Source: Hydnum rufescens UP504
Lineage: Eukaryota; Basidiomycota; Agaricomycetes; Cantharellales; Hydnaceae
NCBI GenBank assembly: GCA_014904985.1
Contig: MU128932.1
Span: forward strand, 5,360-69,359
Direction of reading: 5' to 3'
Length of the DNA: 64,000 bases
A model generated the notes under the pieces. The model worked only from the letters and a program-made list of their open reading frames with translations, did no database searches and had not been told where the DNA came from. Numbering within the stretch: position 1 is the first letter of the stretch; every line of letters begins with the position of its first letter. A program made the position numbers and the translations under genes. This document shows positions 1 to 9,565 of the stretch, in pieces.

Positions 1-1050
1 TTCGGATAGAACACACTTTGTCGACCACTTAGCCTGCTTTTCTGTTCAACAATCGCAGAGATTGCCCGTCCTCTGCCCCGACACAGAAGACCCTTTCTTG
101 TGAGTAACAGTACTGGCGTCTCTACTGGGGTCCCCCTAGTTCAACGTCGCAGTCATTTGCATAGCCTCTGGTGTGCGTGACACAAGCAGCACAATCAATT
201 TCACGAGTTATCTTTTGACACTCATTCATGATCTTCCAAAAGCAAACCTGTGAGAATTTACGGGATGAGACACTGTAACATGGCCAAGGACCCTTCCCAC
301 CGCTCTTTATAAGTTTCACGATGCGTGCCCAGTTCGCAGTATTTGATGGTTTCACAAAGCTGCTCAGAGAAACTTGACTTGGGGCTCATTTATACATGTT
401 CATAATTGTACACAATTTTCCAGAGAATCACATACACCATTCTCGTTTATCCTCGAGAGTCCTTATGTTCTGTGAATCGTATAACCCATGGAACTGAAAC
501 TAGTCTCATTCACTACAATATTAGTTCAGGAACGATTTAGAACGATTCTTGGGGACTGGATTTCTCCAACTCTAAAATCACAGGTCCTAAAATGATAGTA
601 TCGGCCTGAAGCGCTACCTATTGGCTTACGGTCGCCTTTTTCATAATTACTCTGGTAATCATTATGTTTACCGGAAGGTTATCCTCGCCTGCATGCCTTT
701 GATTGTGTGCTGTTGTCCTATTTGCTGCATACTGTTGAACTGTGAAGGCGTACATCCAGCCTGCCTGTGTTGTGCATGTTCTCAATGTTCCAGCTGCATC
801 CTGAGTTTGTCCCTTGGTGAGTATATTTAGTATATTTTGTTGTTTCTTGCGATTAATTGTCTTGTCTCTTATGCCCGATGCGTACAGATTACGACAAGCG
901 TTTGTGAGGTCATGCAGCATGACCTCCACCGTATACCCACTGGTTCGATTAGAATATTCGTCATAAACTACATGTACCTCCGCAAACACTTGATCTTCTC
1001 ACACTTGGGGCCTACGGAATGAACAACACAATGAAACGTTTACTTCGCCA
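1..1050. other. Unassigned left flank, no gene recognised
   Basis: About 1 kb left of the transposon remnant. It contains only short open frames on both strands. The longest, on the minus strand at 618-989, is about 120 codons and resembles no family I know. No convincing splice-site pattern, RNA gene or repeat is visible. A gene fragment running off the left edge cannot be excluded. Confidence 0.4.
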
Positions 1051-1061
1051 GGGGGCGGCTC

Positions 1062-4000
1062 ATGTTCCCACTCCTCCTCTCACCACTTCCTCAGCACCTT
1101 CCTCATCGTCCCCCAAGCAGTTCTTGTCTTAACCCCTCAATTCGAACAAAAAGACGCAATCGCTCCAAATTCCCAACTGCCGAAGTTGTCAGTGCGGGTC
1201 TGAGTGGCATGATAATGACTGAGTCGAGCCGGATTGGAGGATATCCTTCTGGTCCCATTGTTTGTCAACCTTCGTTGAATCACACCCATTGGATATGACT
1301 TCGAGCCAAGCTTGTGCCTGAGGTTCATATACATCTCGACCAGGATAAACGTTCTTGTCATGCCCGATGGAAGCATGCCAAGCCCGGCACTGGGGAGATG
1401 AGGTGCTACTGTCTTTGATTCGACCCTATATGAGCTTTCAACAGGAGCGAGACGTGGGGGACAAGGTGGACCCAGCACCATCACTATGCACCTGCAATGA
1501 AAAGCATCATGTACTGAGGGTTGTGTGTGTCCACATGGAGTACCTGGAGCATGTTCAACTCGTCATCTGCAAATGCAATCCTGCCACAGCCCAGCTCGTA
1601 TGTCGAGGATTGTTCCCCTGCACACCTTTGTCTCCGACATTGGCTGTCAACATGGACATCCTAGAGTTTGCATCAGAACTCTTTGTTCGCATGGGTCCCA
1701 ATGACAGCGGCATGGGCGGCCACCATGATGAAGTATCTCAAGGCTCGTGGCCATGAATTTCACCACTGCGGACTCACTTCGTCAGCAATTTGCTACTGCT
1801 TTGTCACACTATCAAGTCCTTGTCCGTCTCGTCAATGCAGAGATGGCGAAAATCATAGATTCCTTTCGTGACCCCTCACTGGTGCCCTCAGTGTCATCAA
1901 CTTCCTTGACATCACTGCCCTCTGGGGCCCAACATCCCTCGGGCCCCCAGGGCCTTCAGTGCCCTCAATTTCTTCTCTACCTTCTGTGGCCCCAACATCA
2001 GCAGGACCCCCGACGTACCCAGTGCTAGATGAAATGACGCCAATACCTTTTCAAAACTACACTAACACGCACAATTCTGTGGGGCATGTGCAAGATGGGC
2101 CAAGCATTTATTTGCAATCCTGGTGTCCCCTTTGTTTTGGGGGAAGTCACACCAGCAGACTAGGTGTCAGCACCATAGCATGTATTGATGCCAACTTCAA
2201 TCAAATGCATCATGACAAAGATCGGTGGAAGGCTTCGAAGGCGAAACCAGAGCTAGAGACCCCGAGATCTTTTTGCCAAGAACGGTGGAGCTATCCCAAG
2301 TAGAGCTCGATATGATGGAAGCCCATGTTAATGAGCTCTGACCAACAATGAAAACCTGTGTCAACTTGGGGTGAAAATGAAAAGCGACTGAGATGATGGA
2401 GGATGATCGAGCTGTCCCAGGTGAAGATGATGCAGTGGAACCTGGGATGAATGTTCCGAACTCGGTTCTCGATACGTGTGGCGACTCTTTCATTGCAGCG
2501 GATGGCGATCGCATTAAAGCTTCTACCCAGCGGTTTGATGATACCGGGCTCATGGCCTTACTGTGTCGCCATGACATTGCCCTTTACGTTGCCAACATGC
2601 GCACAGCTGGCGAGAAACAATTTTATGCATTTGCCCTCGTCGTGGCTCTTTTCAAGGAGTTGCCAGAATGGTGGACTGTGGGGATATTGTATGACATTGC
2701 ATGTCAAATCCATCGAAGTCTCCTAAAATGGAACTTTATGCCTGAATGGCATAGTCGCATCGTCTTTGGTGTCTCAGTCTTCCATGCATATGGCCACCAA
2801 TGGACGTGCCAGCTATGGTATCATCCTTGGAAGTCGGAGATCTGGGGCCTTTCTGATGGTGAAGGCTGTGAGAGGTTTTGGAGTGAACTCCAAAGACTTA
2901 TTCCCTCTCTAAGGGTTACGGGCTATCACCAATGACTCTTTATCATTGACCTCCAGGTGGAGCACATTGATGAACTGAAGCAGCAGGGCCTGGCGAAATG
3001 GCTGCATGATTGCACTTTATCTGCTCACAAGCGGGAAGGAGAGGCGATGGCAAGGCTTGGTGGGCAGTCTATCTCGTACCTCCTGGATCAGTTCAAGTCA
3101 CAACGAGCTTTCCAAAGCAAACCGATGCCCGCCAGTCAAAACCAAAGGGGCTCGTGCAATTGAGCACATCTTGTCCATGACACAGACTGCGCAATCCCTG
3201 CGGATCCATCTCAAGGAAACAGTGGATGAGCTGGGAGAGCTTGCAACTGATAGCAGCACTGTGGTGGTGGAGGATGAGCTACGGGCAAAGATTGAGGCTA
3301 TGCGGTCAAGTATAAAGCGCATCAAGAGTAACATCAAGAAAAAGATGGAGGAACTGCATCTCTCTGATCGGATGTCCCATAAAGAGTTGGATCACCTTAA
3401 GACTGATAAATGGGTGAACCTACAGCTCAATATATGCATTGTTTGAGATCAAATTCTGATAAAACTGCAAGCGCAGAAGTTTGAACTTGCGGGATTGGAT
3501 CGTGCAGATACTGGCCACGAGCTTGACCACCGAATGAAGGAGCATGTTGAAAAGGCAATGAAGAGCTGGGTCTCTGGAGTACAAGGGGCTCTAAAGCGAT
3601 ATGAGGAGATCCGAAGGGAGATGATGAAGCTTCAGGGGAAGGGAGTGTTGCAGTGGATGCTTATATCCCCCCAGAGATATCCTCGTCTGTCTACAAGCTA
3701 GATGTAGATGAAGATATCTGGCAAGTACCTCATCATGAGGATCTTGCAAACTTTCCTGATGGAGAGGTACCTGCATGGCTTAGAGATAAGGGGGTATGGG
3801 ATGGGATATGAGCTGCCCAAGAGATTCTAAATTGCCGCCAGGAGCTGGAGTGTTGCAAGGCTGGATTCTCTAACTTACATACATGGTTTATGACCAATGT
3901 TCTGCCACATGGCATGCATATACTCTTTCTTGTGGTATGTAATCTACATTTGGCTGTCATGATAGGGGTTGACTGAATTAGCCTCATTCTGCTAGATGCA

Positions 4001-4342
4001 GAGGTGAAGTTCTTTGCATTACTAGAGTTGCATCACCTGCATGATTTGGTAGAGGCTTGGCAGAGGCATTCATCAGCAATGCTTGGGAGTGATGGCCAGA
4101 TTGGCTGGATGAATCTTCCTGAGCGGCCTCCTCCCCTTTGTTATGGTAGGATTCAGATACTGTGTGGGCCTGTGTCCCCTGTGGCAAACTCACTGACAGG
4201 TGAGGCTGTGGATGGGGTCTCAGATGCTGCAAGCTCAGATGATGATGAAAATGGGGAATTAGAAGATGCACCTGTGCCGCAAGACATTGCATTCTTAGCT
4301 GCTCTTGATGCTCTTGAGGAGTTAGTTGGGGATGATGCATGA
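1062..4342 (+). mobile_element. Decayed KDZ-type DNA transposon, coding part
   Basis: The span carries successive fragments of a Kyakuja-Dileera-Zisupton (KDZ) type transposase with its cysteine-cluster region, all on the plus strand and in the right order, but spread over several frames. The N-terminal cysteine cluster is near 1480-1700, a CPLCFG element and a following DANF motif near 2120-2200, the transposase core at 2393-2935, and the coiled-coil C-terminal part at 2957-4342. I did not find convincing terminal inverted repeats or a target-site duplication, so the true element ends are unknown. The GGGCCC-rich array immediately downstream (from about 4460) may be a subterminal repeat of the same element; that is inference. 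Confidence 0.75.
1355..4342 (+). pseudogene. KDZ transposase with cysteine cluster, inactivated
   Basis: Family role: KDZ transposases cut and paste DNA transposons and are abundant in agaricomycetes. Visible here: a Cys-rich segment with C-x-C near 1490 followed by LRVVCVHMEYLEHVQLV near 1510-1565; CPLCFG and IACIDANF near 2130-2195; then the hallmark core VGILYDIACQIHRSL near 2680-2720 followed by SVFHAYGHQW and GLSDGEGCERFW at about 2775-2885. The frame is broken by three in-frame TGA codons (2933-2935, 3444-3446, 3809-3811) and by frameshifts near 1735, 3120 and 3645. From memory of the family, each TGA falls where an arginine is usual, so CGA to TGA changes are likely. The last open piece, 4004-4342, is acidic and ends normally. 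The gene cannot make a full transposase. Confidence 0.8.
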
Positions 4343-4449
4343 ATTGTTCTATTTGAATGTAATATCTTGTATTTTGTAAACTATGGTTGGTTTAACTTGG
4401 AAAAAAAATAGAGATCTGAGTTCCGTGTGTCCTACTGTGGATTTGGGAC

Positions 4450-4620
4450 AAGTTCACACATTTGGGCCCCATTGGTGCAGGCAGTTTGAATGTATCCACT
4501 TGGGTCCCATTTGGGCCCCACTTGGGCCCCACTTGGGCCCCACTTGGGCCCCATTTTGGGCCCCATTGCATTGATACTGCTCTTTAACTTTGTATTTGGG
4601 CCCTAGTGGGGCCCCAGTAT
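4450..4620. repeat. GGGCCC-rich mini-array
   Basis: Near 4505-4560 an 11-bp unit CCCACTTGGGC is repeated about four times without interruption, flanked by looser copies of TTTGGGCCCC from 4465 to 4615. Each unit holds the palindrome GGGCCC, so the block could fold or serve as a multi-copy protein site. It lies about 120 bp beyond the end of the transposase remnant and may be its subterminal repeat. A short open frame through it is just the repeat being translated. Confidence 0.7.
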
Positions 4621-4911
4621 TGTAGGACCTACTTAGGTACCAATTCATGGCACAGATTCGGTACCTAACATAGGTAGTCAATGTGGTTGACCAGCCTGTG
4701 CAACCACCCATTCCTATCCTGTCTCTATTGTTTCATTGAGCCTAGCTGCAGGCAGCCTTTGTTGTGCTCATTTACAGAAATAGTAGTATGAAACCCAGAC
4801 CTTTCTATGTAGAACTGTTCTGCTACCCTACCTAGCTGGATCTATGGTACACAATATGTTCATTCTTCCATAAATCCAGGGAACCCGGTCTTCATATACT
4901 AAAATAGGATA

Positions 4912-6034
4912 GTGGGAAATTCAGCTGAAATACCCAGGGTTTTTGTATCCAAGAGCCACAACTTGGGAGATCCTATATCACAAACTCTCAGACTTCAGGA
5001 GCAGAATAAGACTAAAGGAGCATCCAGGAACTTGGAAAGTAGCCAGACACTGGCCCTCATACTGCTTCATAACACATGCACTCTTCTAACATCCGAGTTG
5101 TTGATGGAAGGTGGACTATGGTCCCAACTCCTGCGTCAACCAGTGGAGAATTGGTATGAGTACATCACACTTCTATACATCCCTCCCTCAGTAACACTCG
5201 GGGATCGAATCCAGACTGACTATGGTTCACCAACTTCATCATATAATTCCACACTATTCTCACTGGCCACAGAGCTAATTTGCGTACCCCCAATGAGAAA
5301 TGAGGATATCATCAACACCCATGCTCGCTACCAGCCACCAGGTTGCGAAGTTCTCCTTGATGCCAAAATTCTGTGGTCAGAAGGGTCTGATGTCTGGGCA
5401 GAGCATTTTATGTACCTCATGATTGACATGAGGGCTGGCTTTAACAGCCTACTCTCATCCATCATGGGAGGCACTCTCTTTCTCGATCCATCCATTGTGC
5501 TCGCTGGCTCTCGTGGTCCAGTACCTTCCTGCAATGTCTCATTCCCTTTGCACAGACCAACATTTACTATCATCCATCTCCCACTCCATGCCCGTCTCCA
5601 GATTCAGGTCCAGGTGGCTTGCTATTGTCTCAGCCTAAAATGGAAGAGATGGACTAATATGTTGCAGGAAAAGGTTTCAGGGCATGAGGATGTTGATAAG
5701 ACAAATATGTAGCCCCCACTCCTTCGTTCTCACCATCGAAATGTCCCCCACACTCTCGCCCTTTCTTTTTGTAACTACTCGCTACATCACCCAGTTGTGC
5801 AATGACACCAGCAATCCTCTGCTCTCATGTAACATTGACACATGGGGATACTACTGTCCTGACACATCATCACCTTTACCCAAGTATTATCATGCCTACA
5901 TATTCAAAGTCCACACAACTATGACATTTCTGGAGACTCTGGTCATCACAATCCATATGGGCATGTATGTTCAGTGGCCCACCTCCCACTTTGAGCCTGG
6001 ACCACCCATCAACCCAGCATTCTTTTCCAAGTGA
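4912..6034 (+). CDS. Hypothetical ORF pair, unrecognised
   Basis: Two overlapping open frames, 4912-5712 (266 codons) and 5684-6034 (116 codons, starting with a true ATG), lie on the plus strand between the GGGCCC array and the LTR-like region. I do not recognise either product. The first is the longest intact frame in the left 9 kb. It contains a run of hydrophobic residues near its middle but no clear signal peptide or catalytic motif. The 28-bp overlap in a different frame suggests a frameshift or an unseen intron. Its position among repeats suggests a fragment of a mobile element rather than a host gene, but this is inference. It may also be chance open sequence. Confidence 0.25.
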
Positions 6035-6389
6035 CCATACAGGTACAGCCATTCACATTCACAAGGCTTATGTATACCAGTAACCATATAGCTACAGAGC
6101 AACCTGTGCTGGTCCATTCCCCTTCAGGCCTGAGCCCATAGAGAGTGTAGACCACAGGGAAGCAGTAGTAGCTATGGGACCCAGACACAATCAAGTCCCT
6201 CATGTGACAGCTGACAGAAAGTGTTGGTGGAGGTGAATATTAGATATGTGGTCATCAGGAGAAGGCATGGCAGGTGATCCAGGGCAGATCATATAGATCA
6301 CAAGGGACTGTGATATAAAGTCTGTACCACTTTGTAGAAGGATAAAGTAAAAGAGAGGATCTGATTTACACATTTAGGGGTCTAGGAAA

Positions 6390-6870
6390 TGGGGCTGTGA
6401 AAAGGATCACATGATCAGAAAAGCGGAGAAAGTCCTAGAAAGAACAAGGGATGGAATATTAGATTGCGATAGAAACCTCTAGAATGGTAAGGAAGTTAGA
6501 TGGAGGGATGATAGAATATTCTAGAATGGGTCCTTAAAGGTATAAATATCCCTGTAATCTGGTGTGGTAGAACAACAAATCCAACACTAGGACTAGCTAG
6601 TAGAAGTTTGTCTCATAGATAGCTTCCTCTGAATCATAGTGATTGACTGTTCCCTGGTATCAAACCTTGTAAATTCACCTTGCCAGTACAATTAAGTACC
6701 TCTGGTGTGGTCCAGCTAGTGAACGGAACGTGTGTAATCCCACTAGTTGTAGAATAGCCCACTATAGTTAAGCTCACTTGTATCTGAATCTGAATCTAAA
6801 CCCAGGCATAGCAATCTGGTAAATACTGCATATCCAATACAGGCATAGCAACCTGATACAACCTCTCACC
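6390..6870. repeat. LTR-like stretch, possible solo LTR
   Basis: The stretch starts with TGTGAAAAGGATCACATGAT near 6396 and carries a TATA-like TATAAATA at about 6540. It has no coding potential and ends in CA-containing sequence near 6830-6860. This layout resembles a retrotransposon LTR with a promoter in the middle. No second copy in this window, primer-binding site or target duplication was found, so the call is weak. Confidence 0.25.
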
Positions 6871-7279
6871 CAGACTCCAAGTAGCCGGAACCTTTGATTA
6901 CATAATATGCAGATATTGACACAATTGATATAGCGCTACAGGCCATTACTCTCTTACAACACTAGATCACTACCTTTCCAGTTTGTCTCATCCTTCCTTG
7001 GCTTGACTCAGAGTCATACCACTTCTCCCTGAGGACCTCTATTGTGCCTTCTTGTCCAAGTCTGCAGCTTGCAAGTTGTAAGGTATTAATATTGTTCCAC
7101 CTCAGCAGTGTGCAGTTCCTGCATACCTCTCCCACCTTCTTATAGCTTCTAGCTACACCTTGTGTACTTAGAGTGTCCTGTGAAACCTTGCACCATTCTC
7201 ACTGACTAAGACTGAGGCTCGAGTTGGACAGCTTGCCCTCAGAGTTCTGTGGTCATACAACCTAGCCCATAAAACTCTT
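6871..7279. other. Unassigned spacer
   Basis: Low-complexity mixed sequence between the LTR-like stretch and the hairpin array. I see no open frame of interest, no RNA gene and no repeat. Confidence 0.4.
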
Positions 7280-7385
7280 CTACAGTGCACAGCCACTCAA
7301 GACACCAACAGTCAACCATCCGCAACATATGACGAATGAAACATGGTGCCACACACCCACTTCGGCGGGTGTGTGGCAATATTAG

Positions 7386-7492
7386 GTGAGTTTTTTCCTT
7401 ACAGAGTGTACCACAACACCAAAAGAGCAGCACCAGCTGCTCTTTTGGCATTGTCTTCGGTTTTTTTTCTTACTAACCTCTTGTTATTCTAG
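7386..7492 (+). other. Intron-like block 1 of the hairpin array
   Basis: GTGAGT at the start, hairpin B at 7419-7448 with 13-bp perfect arms, T-run, TACTAAC branch-like motif at 7471-7477, TTCTAG at the end. It is the clearest example of the six and is 107 nt long, longer than most introns in the host genes of this window (50-100 nt). Confidence 0.6.
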
Positions 7493-8683
7493 GTACCTCC
7501 ACCGGACAAAGTTTGAGATGAACATGCACAGCCACCCAATCCAAGAACCCAGTGCCCCAACACCTGCAATCTACATGACGACAGATGAAATATGGTACCA
7601 CACACCTGCTGTGGTGGGTGTGTGGTAATACTGGGTAAGTTCTCAATTATACAATGTACGACAGCGCCAAAAGAGCAGCAGAAGCTGCTCTTTTGGCACT
7701 GCTTGTGTTTTTTTCCTGTTACTAATGTGTTTGTTATTCTAGGTCCTTTCTCCCACTACAAAACCCCATCCAAAGCAAGCACAGATGAAGCCCAGGGTGA
7801 AAACCAAGCATGTGCAGCCACCCAAAGGCTCCGCCCCTGAGCACTTGTAACATACACAATGGCTTAAATATGGCACCACACCTGCTGCGGTGGGTGTAGT
7901 AAAATCCAGTGAGTGATATGTACAATGGCACCAAAAGAGTTGCAGCAGCAGCTCTTTTGGTGCCACCTGCATCTCTTTTTTTTTCTTTACTAATCTATTC
8001 ACTACCCTAGGTGCCTTTTCCCACTGCGAAACCCCACCCAAGGCAGCAGAGACGAAGGCCAGGGTGAAACATGGATGTATGCAGGCACCCGAAAGCCCAG
8101 CCCCTGAACACCCACAATGACCGCCATGATGAATTAAATATGATACCACACACCCACTGCAGCAGGTGTGTAGGTGAGTTTTCCATTACTACAACACCAA
8201 AAGAGCAGCACCAGCTGCTCTTGTGGCATTGTTTGGATTCTTTCTTTTTATTAACATGTTTATTATTCTAGGTTCTTTCTTCCATCACAAAACCCAACAA
8301 GGCCCAGAGCAAAATACAGGCACCCGCACAGCCACCCAAGACCCCGACCCTCAAGTATCCGCAGCTCACATGACAACCAATCGAATATGGTGCCACACAC
8401 CTGCTTTGGTGGGTGTGTGGTAGTATCAGGTACATCTAATCCCACTGGTGCCAAAAGAGCAGCAAAAGCTGCTCTTTTGGCACCCCTCTGTTTTCTTTTT
8501 TTTACTGATGTATTATTCTTTGTTATTCTAGGTGCCTTCCCTATGCAAAAACCTGCTCGATGAGGACATGGATGAGCCCCCAGCATGAAACCCAATGCAC
8601 AACTGCCCAAGCCCTGAGTACCCAGCCCCCAAACACAATGATCAACAAAATCTCATACCACACCTGCTGTGGTGGGTGACCTT

Positions 8684-8792
8684 GTAAGTTTCTCATTATA
8701 AGATGTGCAACCATGCCAGAAGAGCAGCAGTTGCTGCTCTTCTGGCACTGTTTCTGTTTTTTTATTCACTAACATATTATTGGTCATTGTAG
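8684..8792 (+). other. Intron-like block 6, hairpin with paired changes
   Basis: GTAAGT start, branch-like CACTAAC, TTGTAG end. Hairpin B at 8716-8745 reads CCAGAAGAGCAGC on the left and GCTGCTCTTCTGG on the right. Compared with the other copies an A-T pair has become a G-C pair on both arms, so pairing is kept. Confidence 0.6.
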
Positions 8793-8983
8793 ATCACCCC
8801 CATTATTCTAGACTGTCCCCACACAAAAACCCACCCAGCGAGAACACAAAGAGGCCCTCAAAAATACGAATGCACAGCCACTGAAGACACAGGCCAGGGC
8901 CACAAGAATGAAACCTGAAACCTGCATGAGCACAAAGACCTGTACAAGCCCGGGCTCATGGACTTGTATGAATACCCACCCAA

Positions 8984-9040
8984 GCCCCCCCCCCCCAGCC
9001 ATATGTAGTAGCAATAATAAATAATAATAATAATGAGGCC
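8984..9040. repeat. Poly-C run and TAA microsatellite
   Basis: A run of about a dozen C residues near 8985-8997 is followed by (TAA)n with interruptions at about 9010-9035. These are simple repeats with no evident function. Confidence 0.8.
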
Positions 9041-9309
9041 TCCATGTACATTAGTGATGAATAATAAAAGCTTGTGATTATCCCAATAAGCCAGTCCATA
9101 TAGCCCACTGACCCATTTAGGGACACGCTGGGATCTATCTCAATACCCCCATCCAAATATATCCATATGTGGATGCATTTGATCCCACATCAGTTGGTGA
9201 CTGATGCAGTAACCCCACATACTGGTATTACCGACAATATCTGCGGGGATATGGCCACCAATAGAAATCCTTCAAGTATATAGAGGAGTTCAAGACCTAA
9301 ATAGTGTAC

Positions 9310-9390
9310 AAGATGAGTTAACCTAGTTGGTTTGAGCACCTGGAGTTCCTCATATATTGGCACATTGTGGGTTCAAACCCTGTGAAGTGC
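9310..9390 (+). repeat. tRNA-like sequence, possible SINE head or tRNA relic
   Basis: CTAGTTGGTTTGAGCACCTG at 9323-9342 resembles a tRNA D-arm and internal promoter A box, and GGGTTCAAACCC at 9369-9380 matches a B box/T-arm. The spacing fits a tRNA, but the anticodon arm and acceptor stem are not recognisable, so it is not a working tRNA. A tRNA-derived SINE is the likeliest explanation. It lies about 180 bp from the left edge of the kinase array. Confidence 0.45.
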
Positions 9391-9427
9391 ATAATTATGG
9401 GTTTGATTTTTGAAACCTTGTGCATGG

Positions 9428-9565
9428 GCTCCTGATATATCAGCCATGGTACCATACCATGTTTGATATATCAGCACTACAGCTAGTGGTGGGTGGTATG
9501 AGACCACATTTATATATGACTTAAGTGTGGTATCATACCATCCTTGATATATGACCACTACAGCA
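9428..9565. repeat. Two diverged direct repeats at the array edge
   Basis: A ~55-bp segment containing ACCATACC, TTGATATAT and CACTACAGC appears twice, at about 9448-9500 and 9530-9565. The second copy ends exactly where similarity to the kinase unit begins. It may be part of the element that cut the first kinase copy. Confidence 0.45.

Larger units (their letters stand above)
7280..8930 (+). repeat. Tandem array of exon-intron-like units, two hairpins each
   Basis: Six diverged units repeat every ~247-275 bp. Each has a GC-rich block of about 140-165 bp, ending in hairpin A, then an intron-like block of 98-109 bp enclosing hairpin B. Hairpin A (CCACACACC paired with GGTGTGTGG) starts at 7349, 7598, 7875, 8146, 8393 and 8658. 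Hairpin B (CCAAAAGAGCAGC paired with GCTGCTCTTTTGG) starts at 7419, 7667, 7931, 8197, 8451 and 8716. Every intron-like block starts with GTGAGT, GTAAGT or GTACAT soon after hairpin A. Each has a branch-like ACTAAC/ACTAAT/TTAAC motif (ACTGAT in the fifth) behind a T-rich tract and ends in TAG: 7386-7492, 7635-7742, 7909-8010, 8174-8271, 8430-8531, 8684-8792. Block lengths are not all multiples of three and stops occur, so a protein is doubtful. Confidence 0.85.

Noticed and set aside
5204..5260. Retrovirus-like integrase motif in the 4912-5712 frame
   Set aside because: The sequence IQTDYGSPTSSY is only faintly similar, and no other integrase or reverse transcriptase motif is present.
7739..8149. 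Long minus-strand frames through the hairpin array
   Set aside because: They translate the repeat itself and change frame between units; the splice-like signals are all on the plus strand.
7280..8930. CRISPR-like array
   Set aside because: Units of ~260 bp with diverged repeats and no short unique spacers in a eukaryotic genome do not fit CRISPR.
8985..8997. Poly-C run as telomere-type sequence
   Set aside because: No TTAGGG-like repeats accompany it and it lies inside the window; it is a homopolymer.
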